Translations under genes and position numbers: made by a program | Part shown: piece by piece, positions 9,592 through 21,916 of the stretch | Position numbering within the stretch: position 1 is the first letter of the stretch | How the letters are laid out: each line of letters opens with the position of its first letter | Notes under the pieces: generated by a model | The model's input: only the letters and a program-made list of their open reading frames with translations | Database searches by the model: none | What the model was told of the DNA's origin: nothing | Source: Vitis vinifera | Lineage: Eukaryota > Streptophyta > Magnoliopsida > Vitales > Vitaceae | Direction of reading: 5' to 3' | Length of the DNA stretch: 64,000 bases | Assembly (NCBI RefSeq): GCF_030704535.1 | Contig: NC_081812.1 | Location: 455,501-519,500, forward strand

Positions 9592-10877
9592 TGTAATTAT
9601 GGACCCCACATTTTTGCACAATACGTCCCCACTTAATGGCAAAACTCGCTTTTTATTTATTTGGTGAAAATATGATTTTTAGAAAAGAGTTGAAGTCGTC
9701 ACTTATTTTTGTTTTATTTTTAAGGGAAAACAAAATAAGAAAGAAAACTCCAAGTGTGACTCCTTATTTGAAAAAGACAGTCTATGGAAAACCAAAGTCG
9801 AATTCGGGAGTCAGGTTACTTATTGGGAATGTACGATAAAAATACCATACCACCCCTCTAAGTCCCTAAAAAAGAGTCTCTACTAAATAAGGTGAAGCAA
9901 GTGTGACAATTGATAAGAAAATTAATGGATACCAATGAAATGATCAAATAATAAAACGAATCATGCATAAGAATAAGAAAAGTGGGAATAGTGCGCTATC
10001 ATGGAAACATAGTTAGTTCAAGTATAAAATTATCACATGCATATCAAATAGTAAGACAAAGATTAAGCAATATTCATTAAGCATAAAAGTTGACAATCAG
10101 AAGAGAAAACTCATATGTAGGGTCCCACCAAAGCCCAATTGATTTTGCATGATTAATTCCACAAATTTAATTGTTTTGGAATTATGAAAATCATATTCAT
10201 GTTTATTTAAAATCAAGAGAAACAAAATATTATTTAAAAATCAAAGAAAATTTGTGAAAGTGTTTACCTGAAGGGAAAAGTAGCAAATTTATTAAAAACA
10301 AGATTTTTTTTTTACCTAAAACCCTAATAAGGATGAAAAATTGTAGAATTAAAAATATTTGAAAATTGGGGTGGAATTAAAATTATTTGAAAGAAAACTA
10401 GAGTTTTGAAAATTATTTGAAAATTGAAATCTTAAAAATTAAATTTTAAAAATTTAATTCTAAAAAAAAAATTGAAAATGGGAGTTTTGAAAATTGGAAT
10501 TTTGAAAAATTATTTGAAAATGGGAGTTTTGAAAAATTATTTGAAAATGAAAGTTGTGGAAATTAAATTTGAAAATTGGAATTTTGAAAAATTTATTTGA
10601 AAATGGAAGTTGTGAGGATTAAATTTCAAAATTGGAATTTTGAAAAATTATTTGAAAATGGAATTTTTAAAAAATTAAATTTGAAAATTGGAATTTTGGA
10701 AAATTATTTGAAGATTAAATTTTTGAAAATTGGAATTTTGGAAAATTAAAGTTTTAAAGATTATTTGAAAATTGAAGTTTTGAAAATTGAAATTTTTAAA
10801 AAGTATTTGAAATGAAAGTTTTGAAAATTAGAATTTTGAAAAATTAAATTTTGGCACCAAAAAATTAGAATAAAAGT
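9592..10877. mobile_element. repeat-rich insert between the duplicated segments
   Basis: This 1.29-kb stretch separates the two duplicated segments. Its first part (9,600-9,945) is a dispersed module found again at 54,700-55,022. The middle holds ordinary AT-rich DNA. The right part (10,330-10,860) is the minisatellite family seen at 1-740. The arrangement suggests one decayed transposon, possibly a non-autonomous LTR element, but no clean termini, primer-binding site or target duplication could be fixed. Confidence 0.45.
10330..10860. repeat. AT-rich degenerate minisatellite, second array
   Basis: Imperfect repeats of modules such as AAAATTGGAATTTTGAAAAA and TTATTTGAAAATGGAAG. Same family as 1-740 but somewhat more regular, with many units of roughly 55-60 bases. 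Confidence 0.75.
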
Positions 10878-12487
10878 TTGGTGGTTTGCTTTTATTCTCA
10901 ACCACATTTTTTGTGGGTGGAACCTACACCCACTTGCCAAGGTCACTCATCTTGGTGATTTTGATTATGCTTTTTGTGGAGGTGATTATGGATAAGATTT
11001 TTTTATTTTATTTTATACTAGTAATAATTATGTTTATGAAGTTAATTTGTCAAATTATTAATGGTAAATCTTTCTTTGATTGTGACCTTAATACTATGAT
11101 CGAATCTTATCATAATCTTTTAAAGTTTATGAAAAAGTATGACAAAAGGAAAATAGATGAAAAAAATAGTAAAAAATAAAAAAGGTAAATAAAAAAATAT
11201 GTTATAAAATAAATGAAAATACTAATAGGGAATAAGGGAAAATAAAATAAAATGATAAGATAATACAAACATAGTAATCACAAAATATAAAAAAAAAGTT
11301 TAATATTCTCCTTTGAATATCAATTATTCTTGGAATATATCTTATTAAAACTTTATTGGAAAAAATTCTGAAAAAATTCTTAATGAAGGGAAAGTAATAC
11401 GATATGTTTTTAATGTTTTTGAGTTACTATGACTGTCTCGTTAAAAATATTACAAGTAAAACCTATTGAGACAAACTCTTAATAAAGTTTTTTTTAGAGT
11501 ATAGTGTAGTAATATTCTCATTAATTTATTTTTCTTGTGTTGATATATTATACTTCCTCTAACATAACATGAAGATTTTTGAGTTAATATATTACAATAT
11601 TATATATAAGGTTATTGAGTATTTTAGTTGAAAATGTTTTTGTAAATATATTAAATTGTCACTTGATTTTATTTGTTGAACATTAATTTTACTATTTTTC
11701 TAGAGGTAGCTTTCCTTCCTTTAAGAAAAAGAAAATTGTATCATAAAAAATATCTTCTACACAAAAATAATAATTAGAAAGTAACCAATGGAAAAAAGTA
11801 AAAATAAAAATAAAAATGTGTTTCTCTTTTACTTAAAATCAACAAAAAGTTTAAAATACAGATGATTCTTCCAAAAGAAAGCTTGAAATGGAAAGCCAAC
11901 TTCCTTAACCTTCATATCATGCCAATTATTATAAAATAAAAGTAAACATTAAGAGAGAACAAGGGGGAAAAAAAAAAAGGAGAGAATGAAGGCCTTATTG
12001 GGAATTGTTTTTTAAACCGTTTTTTGTTTTTCAAAATTAAAAATATAGAAAACATATTTGATAATTAAAATCTATTTTTTATTTTCTGTTATAAAGAATA
12101 TAAAATAAGGTATTTTTAGAAAACATCATTTAATTATTTTTGTTGTTTTCATCTATTTTTTTAGGGTTGTTTTAAAAAATAATTATACAAACATATAAAA
12201 TGATTAAAAATAAAATACTATATATAAAAATATATTTAAAAATATTAAAAATAAATTAAAAATATTTTAGGATTTAATATAGACTTTTGTTCTAAAAAAA
12301 TTAGAAAACAATTTTTAAAAACAATTTTTAAAAATTGCTTTCAAGAACAATTACCAAAGAGACCCTAAGTTATTTGTTCAATCAACTTAAAAACCCTTAT
12401 TTACAAATTAAAAGTAATACAAACATGATAATAGTATTGTCATCAAAAAACTATTATAGACATTTAAACTTAATAAAAAGTTGTTAA
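10878..12487 (+). repeat. 1.6-kb segmental direct duplication, copy B
   Basis: Partner of 7,972-9,591 in direct orientation. Differences include loss of about 50-70 bases near 8,340-8,400, an extra TTATTTTTCTTGTGTTGATA stretch near 11,525, and scattered substitutions. Confidence 0.85.
11991..12367. mobile_element. hAT-like MITE, copy 3 (within duplication copy B)
   Basis: Orthologous by duplication to the MITE at 9,078-9,463; the same ends and the same neighbouring bases (GAATGAAGGCCTTA on the left, ACCCTAAGTTATTTGTTCA on the right). Confidence 0.6.
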
Positions 12488-12489
12488 CG

Positions 12490-14437
12490 AAAATTTTCAA
12501 ATTTGTTTGTTTGTTTCTCTCTCTTCATATAAAAAAACAAAAAAAAAAGACCGAAAATATATCATTTTTTAAATGATTTTTATTCTATTTGCATATTTAC
12601 TATAAACTAAATAAGAGATTTCGAATTTTTTTATTTTTATTTTTTCCTCTTCTTGAACTTTTCAATTATTAAATAAATACAAATTGTTTATTAATTGATT
12701 TTGAAAAATAGACCTTCCATTTAAATTAATAAAGCTTTTCTTTTACTTGTAAATCATAATGTTATAAATAAATTTTTTATTCTTTGTATAGAATTATTTG
12801 TTGGAATTTTTATGATTATAGTTTGCAAAGTATTAATTAATCAATTTTTTTTACAATAAAATATGTAAGATCAAATGTATTTTATGAATCCTTGGAATTT
12901 TTATGAAAATTAACATTTCTTTTTATATGATATTGGTTCTTCAAAAGCATGAAGGCAAAGTTTGATTGCTGGAATGTGGTAAGGAAATAAATTTTTTTTC
13001 TTAATAACAATCATTTTCTTTTAAAGGAAAAAGAAAAAAAATTAATAAAAGAAGGTGGCAATGCTAATAAAACTTCTCTTCACATTTTCTTGAAAAAGAG
13101 ATGGGAAAATTTGAGAAAAGTATATTTTTTCTAAATTAAGGGTGTCTTTGATAGTAATTTTAGAAAATGTATTTAGTCTTTCTAATACTTGAAAAATAAA
13201 ATTTTCTAAGTATTAAAAATGCCAAAAACACATTTTAAAATCAGTACCAAATGCATTATTGATTTTATTTCTCACAAATTTTTTATTGAAAACAAAAAGG
13301 AAAATTAAGTAGTTTTTTTTTCTTTTTTTTCCATATTTTTTTATGGTCAAGGTTTGGGATGGACAAGGTTTGAACCGGTTAGGATCATACATTTCTAAAA
13401 ATATTAGCATAGGGGTTGATATCTTATTGATTTTTATCTCAAAAAAGGAGCGGGGAAATGCCTAACTCTTTTTTCTCTTAGTGAAAAAGAAAAAGAAAAT
13501 CTAATAAAAAACAAATAAGTTGAGGAGAGCTATAAGAAAGTGCATTATTTGATAATTTTATTTTCCCCCTCATTTTTGTCATGGATGGTCCGATAGAAGA
13601 AAAAAAATTATAATTTTTATTTTCTTTTCTTCTATTTTTCTTTTATATTTTGTTTATCACAATTTTCAAGAACCAAATATGGCATAAGTGATTTGATAGT
13701 ATCAATATCAATCATGTTATGTTTATGGATACTGATTTTAATTACTAAATGACTATAAAAAAAAACTCTACGAGAGGTTTTCATTAAAATTATTAATGCT
13801 TCTAATTCTTTTAATCTTTTAATCATGAAATTAGTTTTAAAAATCACCATAATTACTACTATTTGATTAACAAAATCCCTAGGGCTACATGGAGTGTCTC
13901 CTTCAAAATTTCATTTTCCAATGATTATCACAAAATGAGAAATGGGCTTCTTCTCACTGTTCAACTCCAACCCAATGTCACTTCTTTTGGGCTTTGAAAA
14001 GCATGGCCCATTTGTTATGTACCCATCTGGAATTAGGGTTTGTTTGGCCCAAGCCCACTTAATTGCTGCAACAGCTAGGCATCGGGTAAGAAACCAAGGG
14101 TTACAATATTTCCTCCAAACATGAGGCTATGTTTAATTCCCACAAAATTGAAGGGAAATACGAGGAAAAAAGGAAAAAAAAATTTAACGGAAAAGGAAAT
14201 AAACAAAAGCTTAGCCTTTTAGTAGAGGCAATAACTTGTAGGAATTTAGCAAAATCTGGAATATGCTGGCACCATTTTAATTAATAACTTTCTGGATTGT
14301 CTTCATTGTCTCTTATGATGCATGGAATAAAAACAAAACAATCCTTTTAATTAAACTATTATGCTTATTTATGGGATATCTCTAAAATAAAAATATAATT
14401 AAATATGAAGAATATAATATAAAAAAATGTTATAAAT

Positions 14438-14490
<53 letters not shown>

Positions 14491-16460
14491 GGTATAAAAA
14501 ATAACTAAATACAAATAAACAATAGAGTCCCTTAAATTCAGGGGTTGATTTGATTTTTAGAATAAATCAAGGAAATGAGATTATAATTAATATGTGTATG
14601 TCAATGGTGGTCCATATTGGTATCTTCAAAGTTGTTTTCAACATTAGGTACATTAGATCCATGAAATTCCTTAATTTCTGAATAATTCTAACATTATCTG
14701 CTGCAACTGTGGGTTCCATTGCTTATATTTATATTGATTAATTAATGTGATATGCTTAGACTTATTGAAATAATTTTACCCTTTTTTGGGGAATGAAGGA
14801 GACTAATGACAAATATATATATATATAATTTATGGATTTGTCTAAGATCCCAATGTAATTTGACCTAAAAATATAATTTGTAACACAAACTCTATGAAAA
14901 CTTTAAATCCTAGCAATATCTTGCTCTAAATAGGGATGACAATAAAACAAGCCCAACAAATTATGTTTATTCCTACCATGCCAGATTACTTAAATTGTCA
15001 AGCCCCAAAACTTACTCCATAGGCATGACGGTCATTTCACACCTCAAATTCAAAGACTCAAAGTGAAAATGACACAAACATTTATCTTGTAATTGAAAAT
15101 TACTAATTACCAAATCAATGTTCCCAGTAATAGAACAAAAATTCTAAAATTTTCAAATCTCAACTTTTAAACCAACATATCAATCATAGTATTATTGTCC
15201 AAATAATTCTAAACTCAAATCATTCAAATGGGAATTGAAATTTTAACATCTAAACAAATGTCCAAAATAAAGTTTGAATCAAAATCTTAATAAAAAAAAT
15301 TCTCCAACCTAGCTATCACTATTCGCTCGAACTGAAAATACTTGAAAAATTATCAATAAAGGGAAATGAGCTTAAAGTCCAATAAAGAGCATTAATACAA
15401 TTTTATGGATCAAATAATTTCAATTTTCATAAATTTTTAATCTTTTTGATCTAAAAATTAATTTAAGAAACCCTAATCTAGATTAAAATCTTTAAAAAAA
15501 TATCTAAAGTGTTTAAAACTAATTAACGAGTATAAAATATTAATTTAAGAATTAAAATCTTACTTGAAAAAATTGATTTTCAACCGTAAGCCTTCAAATC
15601 TTCAACTTTATGCTCTCTAATATCTTTTATCAATGTGTAAAAGGATTTTTTGAATAAAGAAAGATAGAAAAAATCTAATTTATAATTAAGGGTTTTAAAT
15701 ATGAAAAACCTTTTTTACACTTATTAAATTAATTAATTTCCAAATTATGATTTTACCCCTAAATTAGGTTTGAGGCGCATATATAGATTCACATCCTTAT
15801 CTCAAAGAAAATTTTAAACAATTGTCAATCAAAGTAAGTAGAGAAAATTTTCATGTCATTTTATTTTAATTTTTTTTAAAACATATAATAATGTTAAAAA
15901 TAAATATATCTTATAAATAAAAAAAATTATTATAAATTTTTATAATTTATTTTCTGAAGAAATAAATTCTTTTTATTTCGTGTTAAAAAGTAAAAAAGAA
16001 AGAATGAATTAAATATACATGGTAGGAAGGCCACCGCCATGCAAGTCTTTAGCTTCCATGGTCAATGAGGTTGTTATTCAACATGGGTCATTGTCAAAAA
16101 CCATTGAATTTTTTTTTCCTTCAAAACCCATAAATTTGCCGTACTCTTTTGGGGACTTTGAAGAAGCTAAGTGGGGTTATGGTTGATAAAAAAACAAAGC
16201 CGTGGTCCAACCCTATAAACAAGTCCAAATTGATGACTTTTACTTGTAAAAACCCTTTCACTGCAAACCAAATTCTGAAAGTTCCCATGTACATGCATTC
16301 CTCATCATCCACCCACCCACCAGCCCTAATCATCCTAATATTCCTCTTCTCTATTATTACTCTCTTATACTCATTAATTATTCATTAATCATCATCTCTA
16401 GGCTCATGATCAGTAACTAATCTTATATTATATTGATTCATATCATCTCTTATTCTTTAT
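12490..16460. other. gene-free stretch with microsatellites and short MITEs
   Basis: No gene is supported. Visible structure: a small TIR-flanked element at 13,139-13,256 (GTCTTTGATAGTAATTTTA against the inverted TAAAATCAGTACCAAATGC), an (AT)n run at 14,441-14,488 and a second short one at 14,816-14,828. The DNA from 15,000 to 15,800 has no clear features. Low-complexity open frames here were discarded. Confidence 0.5.
14441..14488. repeat. (AT)24 microsatellite
   Basis: Perfect AT dinucleotide run of about 48 bases, long enough to be polymorphic. Confidence 0.95.
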
Positions 16461-16465
16461 CTTAG

Positions 16466-16473
16466 TATAAAAG
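16466..16473 (+). promoter_or_regulatory. TATA-like box of the MAKR gene
   Basis: TATAAAAG lies 42 bases before the ATG at 16,515. If used, the leader would be only about 15-20 bases; a TATATTAT further upstream (about 16,423) is the alternative, with a leader of about 60 bases. Confidence 0.4.
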
Positions 16474-16514
16474 TATAGTACCATTGGTCTGATCATTAGT
16501 TTGGTTCAGATCAT

Positions 16515-17803
16515 ATGGACACCTCCAATTCTCAAGATGGGTACTACTCAGACATGGATGAGAGCTTCTCCTTCACCTGCTGCGATTTCAGTGATGATGA
16601 AGGGGACGACAACGACGATGACGAATCCTATATTGAAATCGCGCTCGAGCCCTTGCCTACTAAGGACGACGATGATTCGAAGCTACGTGTCTCGTTTTCC
16701 TCCTCTAGGGTTCCCTTGAAAGAATTATTCGTGGATCAAGTACCAACCCACCAAGTACTCCTATCTTCTGATGCTTCATCATCATCATCATTGTCATCAT
16801 CCTCATCGTCTAAATCTCGGGGGTCTGAGCTGATTACTTCAGGCCTTCCGGGTACTAATTCCAAAAGTAATAATAGTACGAGGAGGGTGCAATTTTCGGC
16901 CATCAATCGAGTACTCAACGCCTTTGTGTCGAGTAGTAGGGTACCATCATCAGAGGAAACCGACCGGATTGATGAAAACCGGCGACTGGCCAGCGCGGAG
17001 AGCAGGTAAGAATATTCTGCAAGTTTTGATGACAGATGTTTGACTAAATTAATCAAACATTTGATATTTTCTTTATTTCATTTTTGACTGAATTTAAAAC
17101 TCCAACTTAGAAAATCAAAGTCCTAAACTCACTAAAACCAAAATTTCAGTCAAATAGGGATAACTCCTGTACTAAAACAAGGAAGATTCAAAATTAATTG
17201 TCAACAGTTTCAGCTCTATTTTCCAGTACACCAAACAAGATCATAATTTTTCTGGTCCAAGAAAATATTTCCCCTTCAATTGATTAATCTGCATGGATTT
17301 GAAGGAAAGCATCTAAGGTCACAACCGCCATAAACGGCAGCATCACAAAGATCTTGATCAAGTTTCGCTCCATCAAAATCAGACCAATGCTCACATCATT
17401 TGTGAAACCCCGTCAAGGCAAAGGCAATAAGGTAAAATCACAAGAGATGAGTAGTACTATCTGGAGTCATCGGAAGCTGATCAAGCCATTGGATAACCGG
17501 ACAGTAGGAGAGGGCCGGGGAGATTGCAGAAGAAAAAAAACCAAAACCTCGGCGGCGATGGATATAAACATGGAGGCCATTAGAGGGGTGTTGGAAGCAA
17601 TTAGTAGTATGAGCATTGGTGGGAGGAGCAAGCAAACGAAGACGAAGATGAAGAGCTGCCCGGGTTCGATCAAGTGCTCGCCAATTAATGAGAGAGGAGT
17701 CGCAGATCGGGAGAGTAGAGGTTACACCAGGGAGAACTCAGTCCAGGCTGCCATTGCCCACTGCAAGAGATCATTTGGGCAAGCACAGGAGTTTAGTTTT
17801 TGA
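16515..17803 (+). CDS. MAKR6: membrane-associated kinase regulator (BKI1/MAKR family)
   Basis: Two exons, 16,515-17,005 and 17,341-17,803, joined by a GT-AG intron of 335 bases (CAG|GTAAGA ... GGCAG|C, phase 2, rebuilding a Ser codon), give 317 aa. The acidic N-terminus carries YIEIAL at about residues 39-44, as in MAKR proteins. A poly-Ser tract follows at roughly 87-102. Exon 2 starts ITKILIKFRSIKIRPML, a basic stretch like the membrane-binding segment of the family. The C-terminus holds KSCPGSIKCSP and the signature NSVQAAIAHCKRSF, which resembles the BKI1 segment that binds receptor-kinase domains. BKI1 restrains the brassinosteroid receptor at the plasma membrane until phosphorylated; MAKRs act on related receptor kinases. 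The subfamily number is a guess. Confidence 0.82.
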
Positions 17804-18730
17804 AATTGATCAATTCATTTTCCCGTGTTTCTTGTCCAGGAAAAAACCTTTCAAGAAAATTTCTAGGACTTATTCAATCCCCAAGCGCAAATAACCTTAG
17901 GACAGAAGGCCTGTTGCCGGGCCATTGTGGAAGAACATTGGGTTGGGCCCCCAAGCTTGGTGCCCAGCCCAAAGGTTTGGGGTGTCCAACCATTAGTAGC
18001 TAGGTAGGTGGAAAAGGCCTATCTAGCCTTTATAATATAATATCATCACTTCGTAGCATGATCTTATCAGTGCTTTGTCAAAAAGTGACCAATCACAACG
18101 TGTCAAGCACATAATTTGATATAATTGCTTTGTATAGAACTTGTTTTTTACTTTGTTCTTATTTATTTATACATGGTCTCATTTGTTTATATCTTTATCA
18201 ACTTTCAATAGTTAAGATTGTAAATTCGGTCACATTCATATATGAAGTAACCAGATCCAGTAACTTATATTTTGATTTGGGGTTTCAAAGCCAAGATTTT
18301 GGGCTGGACACCAGGTTGGGCCGCCAAGCCCACTGTCCTGTCCAAAATTTTGGGCCATCCAACCCAATGTTAAGTGCCTGACTAGATAACCTGAGGTGAA
18401 AAATTGAGCACAATTAATTTTGACCAATAGTTAAATCAAAATTTGTTAAAATTCAAGCCAAACACCTTTTTATGGCTCAGTTTATTTGAAAGTAATTTTG
18501 AGAGGGTTAAAAGTGCTTCCAAGCACATATAGTGATTACCAAGATGAGAAATGTTATTATTTAGATATTTTTATTTCCTTTGTAATTTTTTTTTCTCCTT
18601 ATTGGTATAATGTATTTTTAATTATTTCAAAATAAAAAGATAAATAAATTATAACATGAAAAAATAGTGGCATTTTCCATTAAATTCAAGTTACTCTGAC
18701 TTACTATAAGGCCTTTTATATTTAGCAAGA
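17804..18730. other. 3' flank of MAKR with GC-richer inverted segments
   Basis: The first part is likely 3'UTR. Two short GC-richer blocks, 17,905-17,985 and 18,300-18,370, share AACATTGGGTTGG and GG(T)G(C/T)CCAGCCCAAA in opposite orientation, as if they were diverged arms of an inverted repeat about 490 bases across. No gene is visible. Confidence 0.4.
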
Positions 18731-18733
18731 TGA

Positions 18734-18958
18734 CTTAGAGTTTGTTTGACAATAATTTTAGAAAGCGTTTTTGGCTTAAAAAATATTTTTTAAAATAAAT
18801 AAAAGAGGTGTTTGGTAAAATTAAAAAAAATTAAAAAATCACTTATAGTGTTAAAAAATCATTTGCAATGTTTTATGAAAAAACACTTGATCAATAATTC
18901 TCTTAAAAACATTTTCACTAAAAATAATTCGAGTAGAAACACTACGAAACATACTCTT
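18734..18958. mobile_element. short MITE with imperfect TIRs
   Basis: Begins AGAGTTTGTTTGACAATAATTTT and ends with the inverted counterpart (ATAATTCGAGTAGAAACACTACGAAACATACTCT is split by mismatches). About 225 bases, AT-rich, no coding capacity; TTA flanks both sides. Confidence 0.5.
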
Positions 18959-18959
18959 A

Positions 18960-19576
18960 ATTTTCAATTTTTCATTAAAAGTTAAACTAGAAGATATTAA
19001 TAATAACATTAATGTTATATATCCTCTATGAATAGAGCTTCGGAAATATTACGGTATTTGTCGGAGAAATAGTTTAAACGTTTTTTTAAGTCATAAACTC
19101 TTTTATTAAAATTAGTCAGATTAGATAATAGAAGCTCTCATTGAGCTTAAAAAAAAGTTTTACCTTCTCAAAAGTCAATCTAAATAGGAAATAATGTTCA
19201 ATTATAACAAATTTTAGATGATTCTTTGAAAGAATCTTAGAAATTAATTTTTTTTATTTTTAGTAAAAAAGAAAAAAAAAATCTTGATCATCATTAAATA
19301 TGACAACTAACCACTTAAATGAAGCCATCGAGGAAAAATAAAATAAAATAAATATTTTAATCATTATCAAGAGACCATTTAGGATAACTTATTGTTTTTA
19401 ATTTTAATTATAAGCTAAAACTAAAATCGAAATCATAATATTTCAAGATAATATTAGTTTTATAAAAAATTTATTAATCATGAAGGAACTTTTTCTGTAC
19501 CATCAAAAATATAAATTGTATTATTATTTTTTTAATTTTGATATTAAAATTATAATAATAATAATAATAATAATAA

Positions 19577-19607
<31 letters not shown>

Positions 19608-21189
19608 AAGAATCAGTAGAAGAAGAAGGTTTACATCTAAAAATTGTTCCACATAAATCTTCTTAAATTAGGATGGGCCAAAGGCCTGCCCACTTGGCTC
19701 GATCCAAGTATTGATAAACTAGGCTGGACTCATAAAGGGTCGAGCTGGGCCCTAACAAAATAAAAATATTAAAAATAGTATTTGTATTTGAGTTTTATAT
19801 CAAAGTCCATTTTTTTTAAAAGGAATTTTATATATCCATTAATAAGTAATTGAAAAACATTAAAAAGTCATGACTCTTTGTATGTATACTTAAAAAAATC
19901 GAAGGTGTAAAAAGAAGAAGCTAAATATTTTAAATTTTGATTAATCACAAATTAGACAAAAATAATAATTTCCATACCTTAAGTTACACGAAATAAAATT
20001 TGATACAAAGAAATAATTTGAACTCTATGGTAGCGCCCATGCTTTGTAACCTTATCATTGGGCCTAATTATAGCTACAAGACTAAAAATCATATCTTTGT
20101 TATTGAATCTATAATATTATAATGATGATATTAGAATATATTTGAAATACTTTTGATACATTTCTTGTTTTTGTTTTTAAAACTAGAAAATTATGCTAAC
20201 TTTTATATAAAATACAAAAACTTTTAGTAGTTACATTAAAAAAGAAAAACTATTTTAAAACAAAATATGAAACAGAATAAGATTTAAAATTTTCAATTAT
20301 AATTATATCATTTGTCAATTTGACTGATTTAACTCTTGGATGTATTCGATATTGGAGAATAAAAATGAGAATGGGGTGAATCAAAGTATTATGTGAAAAA
20401 AAAAAAATTCAAATACTATTATGAGTGAGTTTTGATTTTTATAAGCATAATTTTTTTTATTCATGATGACCGGAAAACATAATGGATTTCTTATTTCCAT
20501 CCCCTATTTCAGTGTTCCAAAGATGATCGTAAAGAAAGTTTGGTAAAATGAAAATAGACATAGGAATAGAACGAGAATAAAAACGAATCACGGTACTATG
20601 AGAAAAAAGAATCAAAATTAAGACAAAAATGAGTTTTGATTCCAACCAGAATAAATCTTTTATTCATATCCCCATTATTAAAAGACAATTCAAATACAAT
20701 AATAAATAGAAAATAAAATCAATTTTCTTTTCTATCTCTTTGATATAATCAAATTACCTTTCAATAACTACAAATCATTACTTGTACGATTAAAAAAATA
20801 AAACCTATTTTTTCATTACCTAATTTATTTTTACATTGATGAAATAAACTTATTTTTCAAATAAGCAAATTTATATATTGCGATTAAAAAATATATATAT
20901 ATTTTCATAACGTCTAATTTAAGTACATCATTTTTATCCTATGATGAAAATAAGACCTAGTCTTCATGACAAACTTTATAATAAATAAAGATCGGTGCTA
21001 CAAGCATCCATGGCCCACACCATGGTGTCTTCCCATCAATAGTCCTTATAGAACCAAACCCTTTTAAAATTCCATACTTTGAAGAAAGCTCTAGGCTCCT
21101 ACAATGATAGTGAAAGGAAACCCCCAAATCCCCAATCTTCTTCTCACCATACGTAAGATTACGTGCCGCAATAGAAAACCAGCTTAAAG
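18960..21189. other. gene-free AT-rich stretch
   Basis: No gene is supported. It contains the compound microsatellite at 19,551-19,612 and a GC-richer piece at 19,670-19,750 (GGCCAAAGGCCTGCCCACTTGG). The minus-strand open frame at 20,957-21,208 has a less biased composition (begins MWHGLSTLSWFSIAARN) but matches no family I know. Confidence 0.45.
19551..19612. repeat. compound (TAA)n-(GAA)n microsatellite
   Basis: About ten TAA units (19,551-19,579) pass directly into about eleven GAA units (19,580-19,612). Confidence 0.95.
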
Positions 21190-21916
21190 TAGAGAGACCA
21201 TGCCACATGGCCTTATCATTTAAGAATGCTTTATTTTCTTTTCAATCTTTGCTTCCTCTTTTGGGTAGGTTCACATCATCTTTAATTCTCAATTTTTAAG
21301 ACAGCTATGCATTGATTGGTGGGAGAAGAACTAATTAAAGGAGATATAGTTTTGAAAGTAAAAGCAACAGGAAAAATGAAAATTTGGCTGTTGCTTTTCA
21401 ATAATTTATGCTTAAAAATATGTATAGCTTTTTAGATAAGAAATAAATAAAATTAAGTACAATCTAACGAGACTTGACTCAACCCTTTTGTTCTTAGGTC
21501 ATAGAGAGACCAAGCCACATTGTCATGTCGGTTAAGAATGTTTTCTTCTATTTTTTTCCATCTTTTTTTGCCCTTTTGGGTCAGTTGTCATTGCCTTTAA
21601 TTCTTATTTTTAAGACAATGATGGATTGATTGAGGGATTATTATATACCCCAATGAAATCCCACCAAAACGGTAGCTGAGAGAAGGACAGATTAAAGGAG
21701 ATAATTGAGAGAAGAACAGATTAAAGAGTTGTTTTGAAAGTAAAAGCAACCGAAAAAAAAATAAAATTGATTATTGCCTTTCAAAAATTTGTACTTTAAA
21801 ATTATTTATTGTATAAATATTTAGATAGGAAACAAACCAAAGTACAATAAAATCATAATATCAATATAGATATATAGTAAAACGAGGCTTGGCTCAACCC
21901 TCTTGTTCTTAGGTCA
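21190..21916 (+). repeat. tandem duplication of ~0.3-0.4 kb
   Basis: Copy 1 is 21,190-21,501 and copy 2 is 21,502-21,916. Both start AGAGAGACCA.GCCACAT and end CCC.TTTGTTCTTAGGTCA-like. They share AGGAGATA, TTTTGAAAGTAAAAGCAAC and a TTTAGATA(A/G)GAAA block. Copy 2 has an extra stretch of about 80 bases near 21,640-21,720 that itself repeats AGAAG.ACAGATTAAA. Confidence 0.75.

Noticed and set aside
20957..21208. Minus-strand open frame of 83 codons with balanced composition
   Set aside because: There is no ATG context, splice partner or family match that I can support; it may be a fragment of an unknown gene.
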